A stretch of 64,000 nt of DNA from Paenibacillus albicereus (GTDB lineage: Bacteria; Bacillota; Bacilli; Paenibacillales; Paenibacillaceae), in NCBI RefSeq assembly GCF_012676905.1, contig NZ_CP051428.1:921001-985000 (forward strand), read 5' to 3'. Positions within the stretch are counted from its first letter, which is position 1; each line of letters begins with the position of its first letter. A program made the translations under genes and the position numbers. Shown here one piece after another: positions 25,701 to 34,187 of the stretch. The notes under the pieces were generated by a model. The model ran no database searches, was not told the DNA's origin, and worked only from the letters and a program-made list of their open reading frames with translations.

Positions 25701-27982
25701 CCCGCAACGCCGGCGGCGGCCTGCTCGACGTGTCGCTCGACGCCTCGCGCAAGTCCGAAGGCGGCTACGGCCTGCGCATGGACTACGACTTCAGCGGCCC
25801 GGGCTATGCCGGAGGCAGCTTCACGCCGGACTACCTGCGCCTGAGCGGGTATGACGGCTTCAGCTTCTGGCTGCAGCCGGACGGCGCGGGCAACGAGCTG
25901 GCGATCCAGTTTTCAGATGAGGACGGCAAGTTCTGGGAAACGAAGATGGTCATGCGCGGGAGCGATTCAAGGCTCGTCCAGGTGCCGTTCGAGGCGTTCC
26001 GCCATCCGGGCTGGTACGGCGGCAGCCCCGACGCGCGGCCGGATTCGAGCCGGCTCATCCAGACGTTCTCCCTCTATCTCGGAGGAACGCCGGACTCGCG
26101 GTCGAGCGCGGGCACGATCTACATCGACGACATCCAAGGCGCGAGCTTCGCGGCCGAGCTGGAGCAGGCGCAGGTGACGATCGACAAGTCCGCCGCCGAG
26201 GTGAGGACGCTGCCGGCGACGCTGCGCGGCACGGCGAGCGGCGTGAAGGACGTCCGCCTGAGCATCGGCAAGGACCGGTTCCACGCGCCGGTCGGAGCGG
26301 ACGGCCGCTGGTCGTACGCGACCTCGCGCATCGCCAACGGCGACAAGGAAGTCGTCGCGGCGGCGGAGCGCTTCGACGGCACGGCGGTGGCCACGGACAG
26401 GCTCGTCCTGAAGGTCGACGTGCCGGGCAACACGTATGACGACGGAGCCGAGCCGGTCGTGAAGAACCTGCTGCTCAACCCGGGCTTCGAGGAAGCGGTG
26501 GACGAGGCGGCCTGGCCGGTGCTGCCGAAGCATTGGAGCAGCAAGGACGCGGCCGGGGCCGACGTCGCGGGCGGCATCGTCAAGTTAGAGGGCGGCGCGC
26601 GCACGGACAAGTATTCGCTCGTCCACTGGAACGACACGGCGTACGAGGTCACGACCTCGCAGGAGGTGTCCGGGCTGGAGCCGGGCGTCTACGAGGTCCG
26701 CGCCTGGACGAAGTCCAAGGGCGGCCAGCAGGCGGCGGAAGTGATCGCCGCGGGGGACGGCGGCGCCGTCAAGAGCGCCGCCATCCCGAAGGGCGAGGCG
26801 AGCTGGGCGAGCGTCCGGCTGAGCGGCCTGGAGGTGCGCGAGGGCAAGCTGACCGTCGCGATCCATTCCAAGGACCTCGGCGGCAACTGGATCAAGGTCG
26901 ATGACCTGACCCTGGTCAGGACAGGCGAGCTTGAAGGCGGCGGCGCGACGCCGACGCCGCAGCCAAGCGGAGAGCCGACGTCGACGCCGAGTCCGAGCGA
27001 AGAGCCGACGTCGATGCCAAGTCCGAGCGGAGATCCGACGCCGAGTCCGAGCGGAGAGCCGACGTCGACGCCGAGTCCGAGCGGAGAGCCGACGTCGACG
27101 CCAAGTCCGAGCGGAGAGCCGACGCCGAAGCCGAGCGGAGAGCCGACGTCGACGCCGAAGCCGAGCGGAGAGCCGACGTCGACGCCGAGGCCGAGCGGAG
27201 AACCGACGCCGACGCCGAAGCCGAGCGGAGAGCCGACGTCGACGCCAAGTCCGAGCGGAGAGCCGACGCCGAGTCCAATGCCAACGCCGAGTCCGACGCC
27301 GAAGCCGAGCGAAGAGCCGACGCCGACGCCAAGTCCGAGCGGAGAGCCGACGTCGACGCCGAGCGCGTCGCCGAGCGTCGCGCCGCAGCCGACGGACGGT
27401 CCGACGGCGTCTCCGACAACGAGCCCGATTCCGGCCTTCCGCGATCTGGACCGTGCTCCATGGGCGCGCGACGCGATCGCGGAGCTGACGGCCAAAGGCA
27501 TCCTGCGCGGCACCGAGCCAGGCGTCTTCGAGCCCGGCAAGCCAGTCACGCGCGCCGAGTTCATCACGATGCTGCATCGCGTCTTCGGCTTGGCGGCTGC
27601 GGGTACGGGCAGCAAATTCCGCGACGTGAAGGCGGACTCGTGGTACGTGGAAGCGGTCGCAGCGGCGGCCGAGCTCGGCCTCGTCAGCGGCTCCGGCGGT
27701 GGACGCTTTGAGCCGGGACGCGACATTACCCGCGAGGAGATGGCCGTCCTGGCGGCGCGCTATCTGCGTCATGCCGGGGCTTCCCCGGCTAGCGATGCTG
27801 CCGCGCTGAGCGCCTTCCGGGACGCCGGCCAGGCGGCATCGTACGCCCGCGAGGCGCTGGCGGAGCTCGTTTCCGCCGGCGTCATGAACGGCACCGGCGC
27901 GAACAAGCTGCAGCCGAAAGGCCCGGCGACCCGCGCCCAGGCCGCGGTCATCCTGCAGCGGCTGCTGAAGCTGCTGCCGTAA
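22718..27982 (+). CDS. SLH-anchored multidomain GH5-like glycanase
   Basis: 1754 residues. I start at ATG 22718 (GGGAGG 10 bases upstream) because ATG 22709 lies only one base from that site. Order: signal peptide (1-38), GH5-like catalytic domain (about 50-410; acid/base Glu245 in 'WETGNELGG', nucleophile Glu326 in 'ILGEFGLY'; mannanase-like), FN3 (422-511), a beta-rich region, two CIA30/CBM11-like domains (806-971 and 978-1141, both ending 'DD' or 'IDDI'), an Ig-like module (1148-1238), a carbohydrate-binding module starting 'NLLLNPGFEE' (1248-1401, CBM61-like), a Pro/Ser/Thr linker of SPSGEPT repeats (1406-1570), and three SLH domains. It should sit on the cell surface bound to wall polymer and cut beta-mannan or a related plant glycan. 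Regulated by the strong promoter and cre upstream. Confidence 0.93.
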   Translation: MNKHHPQPLLKAFLSWLLILALAAPAGGAGTAAAAPSGGQPDEPTAAQTVYGLAEPSAFQTFITADGDRLMDGDQEFRFASLNYPGALGDPEFAQDDALRSIRAMGGKVTRSYVPSVLRYDGANADSAFILGPDADGVMQFSEEGFRKMDRMLALANRTGVRVIVPFVDQWQWVGGIESFVNFVYPGTITGDAATDPDGWKFYTDEKVIGLFKQTVAYMLNRTNTITGVKYKDDMAVLAWETGNELGGYNQDKFPQAWTTEIARYIKEELQPQQLLLDGRFAIDSGSLTDPNIDVVGNHFYTGNFIDKVNGDRAASKGKKPYILGEFGLYTDQEPVDALFDAALQNGTSGALIWSLRPHKEDGGFYWHDENPGNWASYHWPGFSAGDYYGETGIIRTVYKYAHYMDKLDAAKTTAVPPIPAPDGAPRLLPIASVADIRWQGSVGAAGYEVQRSEDGQDWVTVGDGVSDGGRAGTKAFHDERAITGKSYEYRVRGVNESGESAWSNVVRVEAARHLVADEMSLLQSPLEARSTYAFDHTSNVTNAADSWNELGIGFKAQVGTESGGTVTYASPVALKRAAAKVEGAGSVRWFASSEPYAGYVEVEADAKDGWSTAGSLPADTRFVKLLLEGGARVKVDRVELEYDYDGTGWQPLPERSRKGFVVDREFTELPASKPDELELRDGRQQTGGQAVLANAGAAEAELVYSVPADLSSYRFVAYAPEGSAGLRLEASIDGISYRPLQPALAKEATAEGWSKLAYSSFDLPASTRYVRAAFPDGADGVGLARVELGYGSSLVPLTEAPPANVMEDGEYDFGRDDSIAARYERDGNGDGISISLDGQVRFKGSYGVRLGYELGSAGYAGLSRPLGGADLDGFDALHAWVKPDGSGNKLSFQLTAGDGRVWEAPVALSGTAARVVEIKLADFVQPQWNKDTAGEGTMDLSSVQRFALIVSGSESVAASSGSIVVDDVKLANASKLDSFEGYGGYNALVQKAFARNAGGGLLDVSLDASRKSEGGYGLRMDYDFSGPGYAGGSFTPDYLRLSGYDGFSFWLQPDGAGNELAIQFSDEDGKFWETKMVMRGSDSRLVQVPFEAFRHPGWYGGSPDARPDSSRLIQTFSLYLGGTPDSRSSAGTIYIDDIQGASFAAELEQAQVTIDKSAAEVRTLPATLRGTASGVKDVRLSIGKDRFHAPVGADGRWSYATSRIANGDKEVVAAAERFDGTAVATDRLVLKVDVPGNTYDDGAEPVVKNLLLNPGFEEAVDEAAWPVLPKHWSSKDAAGADVAGGIVKLEGGARTDKYSLVHWNDTAYEVTTSQEVSGLEPGVYEVRAWTKSKGGQQAAEVIAAGDGGAVKSAAIPKGEASWASVRLSGLEVREGKLTVAIHSKDLGGNWIKVDDLTLVRTGELEGGGATPTPQPSGEPTSTPSPSEEPTSMPSPSGDPTPSPSGEPTSTPSPSGEPTSTPSPSGEPTPKPSGEPTSTPKPSGEPTSTPRPSGEPTPTPKPSGEPTSTPSPSGEPTPSPMPTPSPTPKPSEEPTPTPSPSGEPTSTPSASPSVAPQPTDGPTASPTTSPIPAFRDLDRAPWARDAIAELTAKGILRGTEPGVFEPGKPVTRAEFITMLHRVFGLAAAGTGSKFRDVKADSWYVEAVAAAAELGLVSGSGGGRFEPGRDITREEMAVLAARYLRHAGASPASDAAALSAFRDAGQAASYAREALAELVSAGVMNGTGANKLQPKGPATRAQAAVILQRLLKLLP

Positions 27983-28058
27983 GCCGGCTCCTCCTCCCCT
28001 CAAGGAGGGCCGCAGCGGAACGCACCTTTACGCTGCATTCGCTCGCGGTTGCGCGAAA

Positions 28059-28606
28059 GGGGTCCAAACTACCATCATGCGACGTGCGAGTCGTGCGGGG
28101 ATTAGCTAAAGGGGTCCGGACTACCTTCATTCGACGTGCCAGTCGTGCGAGGATGCGAGGAAGGGGTCCGGACTACCTTCATTCGACGTGCCAGTCGTGC
28201 GAGGATGCGAGGAAGGGGTCCAAACTACCTTCATGTGACGTGCCAGTCGTGCGGGGATGCGAAGAAAGGGGTCCAAACTACCTTCATGCACGTGCCCGGC
28301 ATGAGAGGGTACGCGGAGGGGGTCTGGACTACCTTCATTCGACGTGCCAGTCGTGCGAGGATGCGAGGAAGGGGTCCAAACTACCTTCATGCACGTGCCC
28401 GGCATGAGAGGGTACGCGGAAGGGGTCGGGACTACCTTCATGCGACGCGCCAGTCGTGCGAGGATGCGCGGAAGGGGTCCAAACTACCTTCATTCGACGT
28501 GCCAGGCGTGCGAAGGTGCGAGGAAGGGGTCCAAACTACCTTCATGCGATGTGCCAGTCCTACGAAGGTGCCCGGAAGGGGTCCGGACTACCGTCATGCG
28601 ATATGC
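28059..28606. repeat. 52-bp tandem array P2A, eleven units
   Basis: Cores GGGGTCCRRACTACCTTC start at 28059, 28111, 28163, 28215, 28268, 28319, 28371, 28422, 28474, 28526 and 28578. With the two preceding bases the core is a gapped palindrome (GAAGG, GTCCGGAC, CCTTC). The interval is mostly ACGTGCCAGTCGTGCGAGG plus ATGCGAGG, with a variant in units 5 and 7 (CACGTGCCCGGCATGAGAGG). It starts 77 bases after the SLH-GH5 stop. Confidence 0.95.
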
Positions 28607-28658
28607 CATCAGCTAGGCGAGCCAGAGGACCGATTGCCTCGATGCGACTTTATATGCC

Positions 28659-28830
28659 AACGACGCGCCAGACGCTTAGAAGCCTGTTTTTCCGCTTTCT
28701 GTTTCGCTAACGATGCAACAGACGCTTAGACGTCGATCGACTCGTCTTTTCGACCAACTAGACGCCTTTTTCCAACGCTAAGCTTCCCACGAGTCGTTAC
28801 GTTTTTGCTGGGCGAAATTCTGCCAGCGTA
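28659..28830. repeat. 50-bp repeat copies D3b, two forward and inverted remnant
   Basis: AACGACGCGCCAGACGCTTAG (28659) and AACGATGCAACAGACGCTTAG (28709) are 50 bases apart. CTAAGCTTCCCACGAGTCGTTA (28778 onward) is an inverted copy. They match the D3a array at 12 kb. No gene is supported between 28607 and 29271. Confidence 0.75.
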
Positions 28831-29059
28831 ACGAGCTGTTTCGTCGTTAGCAAACGTTGTCAAGACCCCGTCTCGTTTTTGGATGCCGATTCTGTGCTCA
28901 TCGGGCTGAAAAGTCAGGCATGCTGAAGCCCAGGGCTCGTCCGGGTTTCTGTATCCGGTGCTGCGACGTGAGCGGCAAGAGCGGCACGTCTGTTGCGATG
29001 AAGAAGGAAGGCCTCGGCAATCCTGATTTCCGTACCCTGTACCCTCGCCATCCTACCTG

Positions 29060-29096
29060 CAGCCCGTCTATTCCAAAGAGGATAGGCGGGCTGTTT
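29060..29096. terminator. intergenic terminator-like hairpin
   Basis: CAGCCCGTCTAT (29060-29071) pairs with ATAGGCGGGCTG (29082-29093) with one G-T pair, then TTT. It is the first strong hairpin downstream of the P2A and D3b repeats, so it may end read-through from the SLH-GH5 gene. Confidence 0.6.
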
Positions 29097-29271
29097 GCTG
29101 TCCGGCCCTAAGCTTCACAAGTGTGCTGTCCGGCCACTTGCCGTACGAGCCGGTCAGCCATGTGCTCCCCGTCTACATGCCGAGCGAGCAGGCCCGAAGC
29201 TCTGGAAAAGACTTCCAAAATAGCCTAGCCTCTGCTAGAGTAAAGCTAAACGAAAGAAGAGGGGGCTGCGG

Positions 29272-29775
29272 ATGAGCAGCAGAACGTGGAAGGCAAGCAA
29301 GGAGTGGAGCTGGCGAAGAGTCGCCATTGGGCTCGGATTGGCGGCGTTCCTGGTGCTCGGCTACCTGGCGAACGCGGATCTTCCTTGGCGGACGACGCTG
29401 GAAAAGCAGGGAATCAGTCCGGGCGGAGCCGGCGAAATCGATCGGATCCACATCTTTAGGATGGAGGACGGGCAATTAAAGGAGACTTCGATCAAGGCGG
29501 ACAGCTTGGCTCACATGACCGCGCTGCTCGAGGCGCTCGCTCCGATGAAGCTGGCCCGCGGGCCGTTCAGCCCCGAGCCGGCAATCGGCGGAATTTCGAA
29601 CAGCTACTCCGTCTCCATCTATGAAAAAGGAAGGCTGGACGATCCAACGATGGTGTCCCTGAAATCCGGAACCGTCTCCATCAGCAACCGCAAAGCCAGC
29701 GACAGCTACACGATCACCGGAGGCTTCGACCTGGAGAAGTTCGATCGCCTCATCGAGAGCATGAAAGGGGAATGA
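29272..29775 (+). CDS. hypothetical single-pass membrane protein
   Basis: 167 residues: a basic cytoplasmic N-terminus, one helix ('VAIGLGLAAFLVLGYLA', residues 16-33) and an extracytoplasmic domain of about 130 residues with alternating strands ('SYSVSIYEKGRLDDPTMVSL', 'SDSYTITGGFDLEKFDRLI'). GAAGAGGGGG lies about 7-11 bases before the ATG. It is followed three bases after the stop by the VOC gene, so the two are likely co-transcribed. Function unknown. Confidence 0.75.
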   Translation: MSSRTWKASKEWSWRRVAIGLGLAAFLVLGYLANADLPWRTTLEKQGISPGGAGEIDRIHIFRMEDGQLKETSIKADSLAHMTALLEALAPMKLARGPFSPEPAIGGISNSYSVSIYEKGRLDDPTMVSLKSGTVSISNRKASDSYTITGGFDLEKFDRLIESMKGE

Positions 29776-29778
29776 GCG

Positions 29779-30138
29779 ATGGAATGCAGTCGCATCGTGC
29801 CCGTGCTGAGAATGTTCGACCTTGATAAGACCCGGGAGTTCTACCTGGACTTCCTGGGAGGGGAGCTGCTCGGCGAGCCTCCGTTCGAGCCGTCAATGCC
29901 TCTTTACCTGTTCGTATCGCTGGGCGGGTGCGAGCTGCATCTGTCGGAGCATTTCGGAGACGGGATGCCGGGGGCCAATCTGCGCATCGAGACGGCCGGC
30001 GTGCAGGCCTTCCAGCAGGCCCTGCTGGCCAAAGCCTATCGGCATGCAAGGCCGGGCCTCGAAAAGCCGCCCTGGGGCGGGCTGGAGATGACGGTGCAGG
30101 ATCCGGCCGGCAACCGGCTTACGTTCTACGAGCGGTAG
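29779..30138 (+). CDS. VOC-superfamily (glyoxalase/bleomycin-resistance-like) protein
   Basis: 119 residues, one complete VOC module. The pattern is 'RIVPVLRMFDLDKTREFYLDFLGG' at the start, 'LHLSEHFGDG' in the middle and 'MTVQDPAGNRLTFYER' at the end, as in bleomycin-resistance-type binding proteins. Such proteins dimerise and bind or modify small molecules. No antibiotic role is implied by the sequence alone. It is translationally close to the upstream gene (stop 29775, start 29779). Confidence 0.88.
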   Translation: MECSRIVPVLRMFDLDKTREFYLDFLGGELLGEPPFEPSMPLYLFVSLGGCELHLSEHFGDGMPGANLRIETAGVQAFQQALLAKAYRHARPGLEKPPWGGLEMTVQDPAGNRLTFYER

Positions 30139-30228
30139 AGTTAGCCGAACGGCAGAAGCCGGGAGCGGGCCGAGGCGCAGAGCGGGACGGCCGAATCAAG
30201 CAGGTACGCTCCACCGTGAAGCAAGAGA

Positions 30229-30298
30229 AGACAGGACATCCTTGCCGGGACGGAAGGGCAGGCAAGAACGGCTATAGCCGGATCGGGCCTGTCTTTTT
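30229..30298 (+). terminator. terminator after the VOC gene, with inner hairpins
   Basis: AGACAGG (30229-30235) pairs with CCTGTCT (30288-30294), then TTTTT. Between them are two further small hairpins (CTTGCC...GGCAAG and GGCTATAGCC), so the folded form is branched rather than a simple stem. Confidence 0.65.
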
Positions 30299-30353
30299 GC
30301 CGATGCGCTTGCTAGGCTGGAGGAAACCACTTAGGACGGGAGAACGATATCGC

Positions 30354-31616
30354 ATGACGCTCATCATCGAACCTTGCGGCCTCGACCGCAAGCAAGTCCT
30401 GCTGAACCTGTACCCGCTCTATCTCCATGATCTGGCGGGCATCCGCGGCGTGCTGCCGAACCGGCACGGCGTCTTCGAGGAAGATGACGGCATCGCCACG
30501 CTGCAAGAGCAGCAGGCGGAGTTCGCGATCTGGTGGGAAAAGGAGGGGCTGCTGTTCCCTTATCTTCTCGTCGAGGACGGCCTGCCGGCGGGCTTCGCGC
30601 TCGTCGCCTCGGGCCCTTACGCGGTCGACGGCAGCGAGTTCACGCTGCAGGAGTTTTTCCTGCTGCGGCCCTACCGGGGACAAGGCCGGGCCGAGCGCGC
30701 GGCCCGAGAGCTGTTCTGCCGCCATCCGGGTCGCTGGGCGCTGTTCACGACGGCGTCGGAGTCCAACGCGGGGGCGATCTCGTTCTGGCGCAGGACGCTG
30801 CGGGCGGCGGCCCCGGAAGGCGCATACGAGGAAAAGGACGAAGACATGGAGTACTATGGCTTCGGCAAGCTGTTCCGATTCCGCAGCGTCGAAGGGGCGG
30901 GCGCAGCGCCCGGCAACGCAGCGCCCGGCAGCGCAGCGCCAGGCAATGCAGCGCCAAGCAACGCAGCGCCCGGAAGCGCAGCGCCCGGCAGAGCAGCGCC
31001 CGACAGCGCCACGCCAGGCAGCGCAGGACCCGACAGCGCAGCGCCCGACAGCGCAGCGCCCGGAAGCGCAGCGCCCGGCAGAGCAGCGCCAAGCAACGCA
31101 GCGCCCGGCGGCTCCCCGCTGGGCCGCCCAGCGGCGTCGCCGCCTGCCGAGCCCGCAGCCTCGCCGCTCTCCTCCGGCATCACGCTGCGCCTCGCGGCGG
31201 CTGATGCCGACCTGGACGCGCTCGCGGAGCTCGACGCGCTCGTCGTCGGCCACGGCGGCCGCCGAGAAGCGCTCGCCGCCCATGCGGCGGCGAGCTGCTG
31301 CCTCCTCGCCGAGCGGGAGGGCCGGCTGGCCGGCTATGCGGCATGGGACCGCGGCTTTTTCGGCCGGGAGTTCCTGCAGCTCTTGATCGTGCACCCCGCC
31401 GAGCGGCGCGCCGGCATCGGCCGCACGCTGCTGCTGGGCTGGCTGGAGCGCTGCTCCGGCGAGCGCGCCTTCACCTCGACGAACCGCTCCAACGAACCGA
31501 TGCGGGCGCTGCTGGAGGCGGCGGGCTTCGAGGCGAGCGGCATCGTCGACCATCTGGACGAAGGCGATCCGGAGCTCGTTTTCAGCGTGGCGGTTGCCTC
31601 GGACGATCCGGTCTGA
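30354..31616 (+). CDS. fused double GNAT acetyltransferase with repetitive linker
   Basis: 420 residues. The N-terminal GNAT module (about 1-180) has '[27 protein letters not shown]' (R-G-x-G-R-A) and the C-terminal GNAT module (about 275-415) has '[25 protein letters not shown]' (R-x-x-G-I-G). They are joined by about 75 residues made of 14 pentapeptides of the [15 protein letters not shown] type. The start ATG at 30354 follows GACGGGAGAA, and upstream in-frame sequence lies inside the terminator. Substrates are unknown. The linker DNA is a 15-bp tandem repeat and may vary in length between strains. Confidence 0.85.
   Translation: MTLIIEPCGLDRKQVLLNLYPLYLHDLAGIRGVLPNRHGVFEEDDGIATLQEQQAEFAIWWEKEGLLFPYLLVEDGLPAGFALVASGPYAVDGSEFTLQEFFLLRPYRGQGRAERAARELFCRHPGRWALFTTASESNAGAISFWRRTLRAAAPEGAYEEKDEDMEYYGFGKLFRFRSVEGAGAAPGNAAPGSAAPGNAAPSNAAPGSAAPGRAAPDSATPGSAGPDSAAPDSAAPGSAAPGRAAPSNAAPGGSPLGRPAASPPAEPAASPLSSGITLRLAAADADLDALAELDALVVGHGGRREALAAHAAASCCLLAEREGRLAGYAAWDRGFFGREFLQLLIVHPAERRAGIGRTLLLGWLERCSGERAFTSTNRSNEPMRALLEAAGFEASGIVDHLDEGDPELVFSVAVASDDPV
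30905..31114 (+). repeat. 15-bp coding tandem repeat, 14 units
   Basis: GCAGCGCCCGGCAGC-type units encode the A-A-P-x-x linker between the two GNAT modules. Unit edges are approximate to a few bases. Confidence 0.85.
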
Positions 31617-31675
31617 TACGGTAAGGGATGCACAAGCGCTTCCGCGAAAGGGAAGCGGGATCGGGAGGAATGGAC

Positions 31676-32431
31676 ATGGACAGCAAGGAACGCTTCTCCA
31701 GCCGAGTGGAGGACTACGTCAAGTTCCGGCCGGGCTATCCGGCGGAGGCGATCGACGCCATCCTGGAGCAGGGAGGGCTCGCGCCGGAGTCGGCGGTCGC
31801 TGACATCGGGGCGGGCACGGGCATCTTTTCGGGCCTCCTGATGGAAAGGGGGCTGCGCGTCATGGCGATCGAGCCGAACGCCGACATGGCGCGCGCGGCC
31901 TGGACGGCGCATGGTCCGAACGAGCTGTTCGGCATCATGCTGGCGCCGGCGGAGGATACGGGGCTGGCGAGCGAATCGCTCGACGCGATCGTCTGCGCGC
32001 AGTCGTTCCACTGGTTCGACCAGGAGGCGGCCAAGGCGGAGTTCGCGCGCATCCTGAAGCCGGACAAGCGCGCTTTCCTCGTGTGGAATTCGCGGCTCAC
32101 GGCCGGCACGCCGTTCCTCGAGCGCTACGAGGCGCTGCTGCACGAATACGGCACCGACTACGCCAGCGTCAACCACCGCAACATCTCGCCGGAGCGGCTG
32201 CAGGCGTTCTTCCGCGAGGGCACGCTGACGCGCCGGGCGTTCCCGAACCGCCAGCGGTTCGACTACGAGGGCGTCAAGGGGCGGCTGCTCTCCTCCTCCT
32301 ACGCGCCGCAGGCCGGCGATCCGCGGCATGAGCCGATGCTGGCGGAGCTGCGCCGCATCTTCGACGAGACGCAGCAGGACGGCACGATTGATTTCGACTA
32401 CGAGACGGAAGTGTTCAGCGGCGAGGTATAG
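31676..32431 (+). CDS. class I SAM-dependent methyltransferase
   Basis: 251 residues. Motif I is 'VADIGAGTGIFSGLL', motif II region 'VMAIEPNADMARAA', then 'LDAIVCAQSFHWFD', a Methyltransf_11/UbiE-like pattern. The acceptor is unknown. I use ATG 31676 (GGGAGGA at six bases) and not ATG 31670, which is too close to that site. A small inverted repeat CGCTTCC...GGAAGCG (31636-31656) lies upstream. Stand-alone gene between the GNAT fusion and the tyrS leader. Confidence 0.9.
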   Translation: MDSKERFSSRVEDYVKFRPGYPAEAIDAILEQGGLAPESAVADIGAGTGIFSGLLMERGLRVMAIEPNADMARAAWTAHGPNELFGIMLAPAEDTGLASESLDAIVCAQSFHWFDQEAAKAEFARILKPDKRAFLVWNSRLTAGTPFLERYEALLHEYGTDYASVNHRNISPERLQAFFREGTLTRRAFPNRQRFDYEGVKGRLLSSSYAPQAGDPRHEPMLAELRRIFDETQQDGTIDFDYETEVFSGEV

Positions 32432-32474
32432 ACGGCAGGGCGAGGCCTCCTTCGGGGACCGTTCCGGCCGCCGA

Positions 32475-32503
32475 TTGACAAGCGCCGCGCCATTCGCTAA
32501 AGT
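32475..32503 (+). promoter_or_regulatory. sigma-A promoter of tyrS
   Basis: TTGACA (32475-32480), 17-base spacer, TAAAGT (32498-32503), directly before the T-box leader. Confidence 0.8.
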
Positions 32504-32509
32504 GAGAGC

Positions 32510-32800
32510 GAACAAGCATAGAAGCGTGGAAGGGAAGCAGTAGCGGAGCGAATCTGCGGATCAGAGAGCCGGCGGTTGGTGCGAGCCGGAGCGACAGCCG
32601 CCCGCGAAATACATCCTGGAGCTTGCGCGTCCGAACCTGCCTCCTCGGCAGAAGGACGCGGACGGCAGCCGGCCGTTATCCGGCAGAGCGGAGCCTTGCT
32701 CTGGGCTTGCCTTCTGAGGCAGCCTGCGCAGAGGCTCAACTCAGGGTGGTACCGCGATGACTCGTCCCTGTCTTTGGACAGGGAGGGGTCTTTTCTTTTT
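32510..32800 (+). promoter_or_regulatory. tyrosyl T-box riboswitch leader
   Basis: Stem I contains the AGAGAG-type region and GGTTGGTGCGAGCC (32573-32587). The specifier loop CGAAATACATCC places TAC, a Tyr codon, at 32610-32612. The T-box sequence AGGGTGGTACCGCG is at 32743-32756. The terminator TCCCTGTC/GACAGGGA (32765-32784) with T-rich end follows. Uncharged tRNA-Tyr would pair with the T-box and specifier and allow read-through into tyrS. Confidence 0.95.
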
Positions 32801-32841
32801 CCGCTTTTCCACGAACGAACGACCATATGGAGGGATACGAG

Positions 32842-34128
32842 ATGACGAAGAACCAAGCGGCCGTGAACGCGGCGCTGCTCGACGATCTGGAGTACCGGGG
32901 CCTGGTCTACCAGGTCACGAACCGCGAGGAGCTGGAAAAAGCGCTGGCCGAAGGGCCGATCACGCTGTACTGCGGCTTCGACCCGACGGCGGACAGCCTG
33001 CACATCGGCAGCCTGCTGCCGATCCTGATGCTGCGCCGCTTTCAGCTGGCGGGCCACAACTCGATCGCGCTCGTCGGCGGCGGCACCGGCCTGATCGGCG
33101 ATCCGAGCGGCCGCTCCACGGAGCGCTCGCTCAACACGGACGAGACGGTCGCCGGCTGGACGCAGGCGCTCGGCAAGCAGCTGTCGCGCTTCCTCGACTT
33201 CGAGACGCCGCAGAACCCCGCCCGCCTCGTCAGCAACTACGACTGGCTGGCGCCGCTCGACATCATCACGTTCCTGCGCGACATCGGCAAGAACTTCACC
33301 GTCAACTACATGCTCGCCAAGGACTCGGTCGACTCGCGGCTGGCCAACGGCATCTCGTTCACGGAGTTCAGCTACATGATCCTGCAGGCGTATGATTTCT
33401 TGAAGCTGAACCAGGACCACGGCGTGCGGCTGCAGCTCGGCGGCAGCGACCAGTGGGGCAACATCACGGCGGGCCTCGACCTGATCGGCAAGACCGGCGG
33501 CAGCGGCGCATACGGCATCACGATGCCGCTCGTGACCAAAAGCGACGGCAAGAAGTTCGGCAAGTCCGAGTCGGGCGCCGTCTGGCTCGACCGCTCCAAG
33601 ACGAGCGCGTACGCGTTCTACCAGTTTTGGATCAACACCGACGACGCGGACGTCGTCCGGTTCCTGAAGTACTTCACGTTCCTGACGCGCGAGGAGATCG
33701 CGAGCTTGGAGGCGCTCGTCGCCTCGCAGCCGGAGAAGCGCGAGGCCCAGCGCGAGCTGGCCCGCCAGGTGACCCGCATCGTGCACGGCGAGCAGGCGGT
33801 GGAGAGCGCCGAGAAGATCACGGCCGCGCTGTTCTCCGGCGACGTCACGCAGCTGAGCGAGGACGAGCTCGTCGAGGCGCTGTCGGACATGCCGACGACT
33901 GTGCTCGCGGATGCCGAATCGACCGGCCTCATCGACCTGCTGGTCGAGACGAAGGCCGCACCGTCGCGCCGTCAGGCCAAGCAGGACATCGAGAGCGGAG
34001 CGGTAGCGGTGAACGGCGTCAAGCAGACCGGCATCGACACCGCGCTGACGGCGGAGCATCGCCTGCATGGCCGCTACCTCGTGCTGCGCCGCGGCAAGAA
34101 GAACTACTACCTCGTGAAGTTCGAGTAG
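32842..34128 (+). CDS. tyrS: tyrosyl-tRNA synthetase
   Basis: 428 residues, close to the usual 420. The class I HIGH motif is 'HIGS' (His54), and the KMSKS loop is 'KFGKS' (about 238-242), the bacterial TyrRS form. 'YCGFDPTADSLHIGSLLP' and 'QLGGSDQWGNITAG' bind Tyr and ATP, and an S4 RNA-binding domain forms the C-terminus ('SRRQAKQDIESGAVAVNGVKQ'). The ATG at 32842 has TGGAGGGA at six bases, and the in-frame GTG/ATG-like starts upstream lie inside that site. Charges tRNA-Tyr in the cytosol. Controlled by the T-box leader. Confidence 0.98.
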   Translation: MTKNQAAVNAALLDDLEYRGLVYQVTNREELEKALAEGPITLYCGFDPTADSLHIGSLLPILMLRRFQLAGHNSIALVGGGTGLIGDPSGRSTERSLNTDETVAGWTQALGKQLSRFLDFETPQNPARLVSNYDWLAPLDIITFLRDIGKNFTVNYMLAKDSVDSRLANGISFTEFSYMILQAYDFLKLNQDHGVRLQLGGSDQWGNITAGLDLIGKTGGSGAYGITMPLVTKSDGKKFGKSESGAVWLDRSKTSAYAFYQFWINTDDADVVRFLKYFTFLTREEIASLEALVASQPEKREAQRELARQVTRIVHGEQAVESAEKITAALFSGDVTQLSEDELVEALSDMPTTVLADAESTGLIDLLVETKAAPSRRQAKQDIESGAVAVNGVKQTGIDTALTAEHRLHGRYLVLRRGKKNYYLVKFE

Positions 34129-34144
34129 AAGATTACAAGACAAA

Positions 34145-34187
34145 AGCGGGACGAAGCCGAGCAGCGCTCGGCCTCGTCCCGCTATTT
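34145..34187. terminator. terminator shared by tyrS and the convergent gene
   Basis: AGCGGGACGA (34145-34154) pairs with TCGTCCCGCT (34174-34183), with further pairing of GCCGAG and CTCGGC inside, then ATTTT. On the opposite strand TTTTG follows too. Confidence 0.8.

Noticed and set aside
28059-28606. CRISPR array
   Set aside because: Repeat and interval lengths resemble one, but the intervals repeat as well instead of being unique, and no cas gene is present. The same holds for 43764-44466.
28084-28729. Open frames across array P2A with repeated peptides such as RTTFIRRASRARMRG
   Set aside because: The 52-bp unit shifts frame at each step, there is no ribosome site, and all frames are open only because the unit has no stop codons.
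28857-29111. 84-residue frame in the 28.8-29.1 kb gap
   Set aside because: TTG start without ribosome site, poor codon pattern, and it runs through a terminator hairpin.
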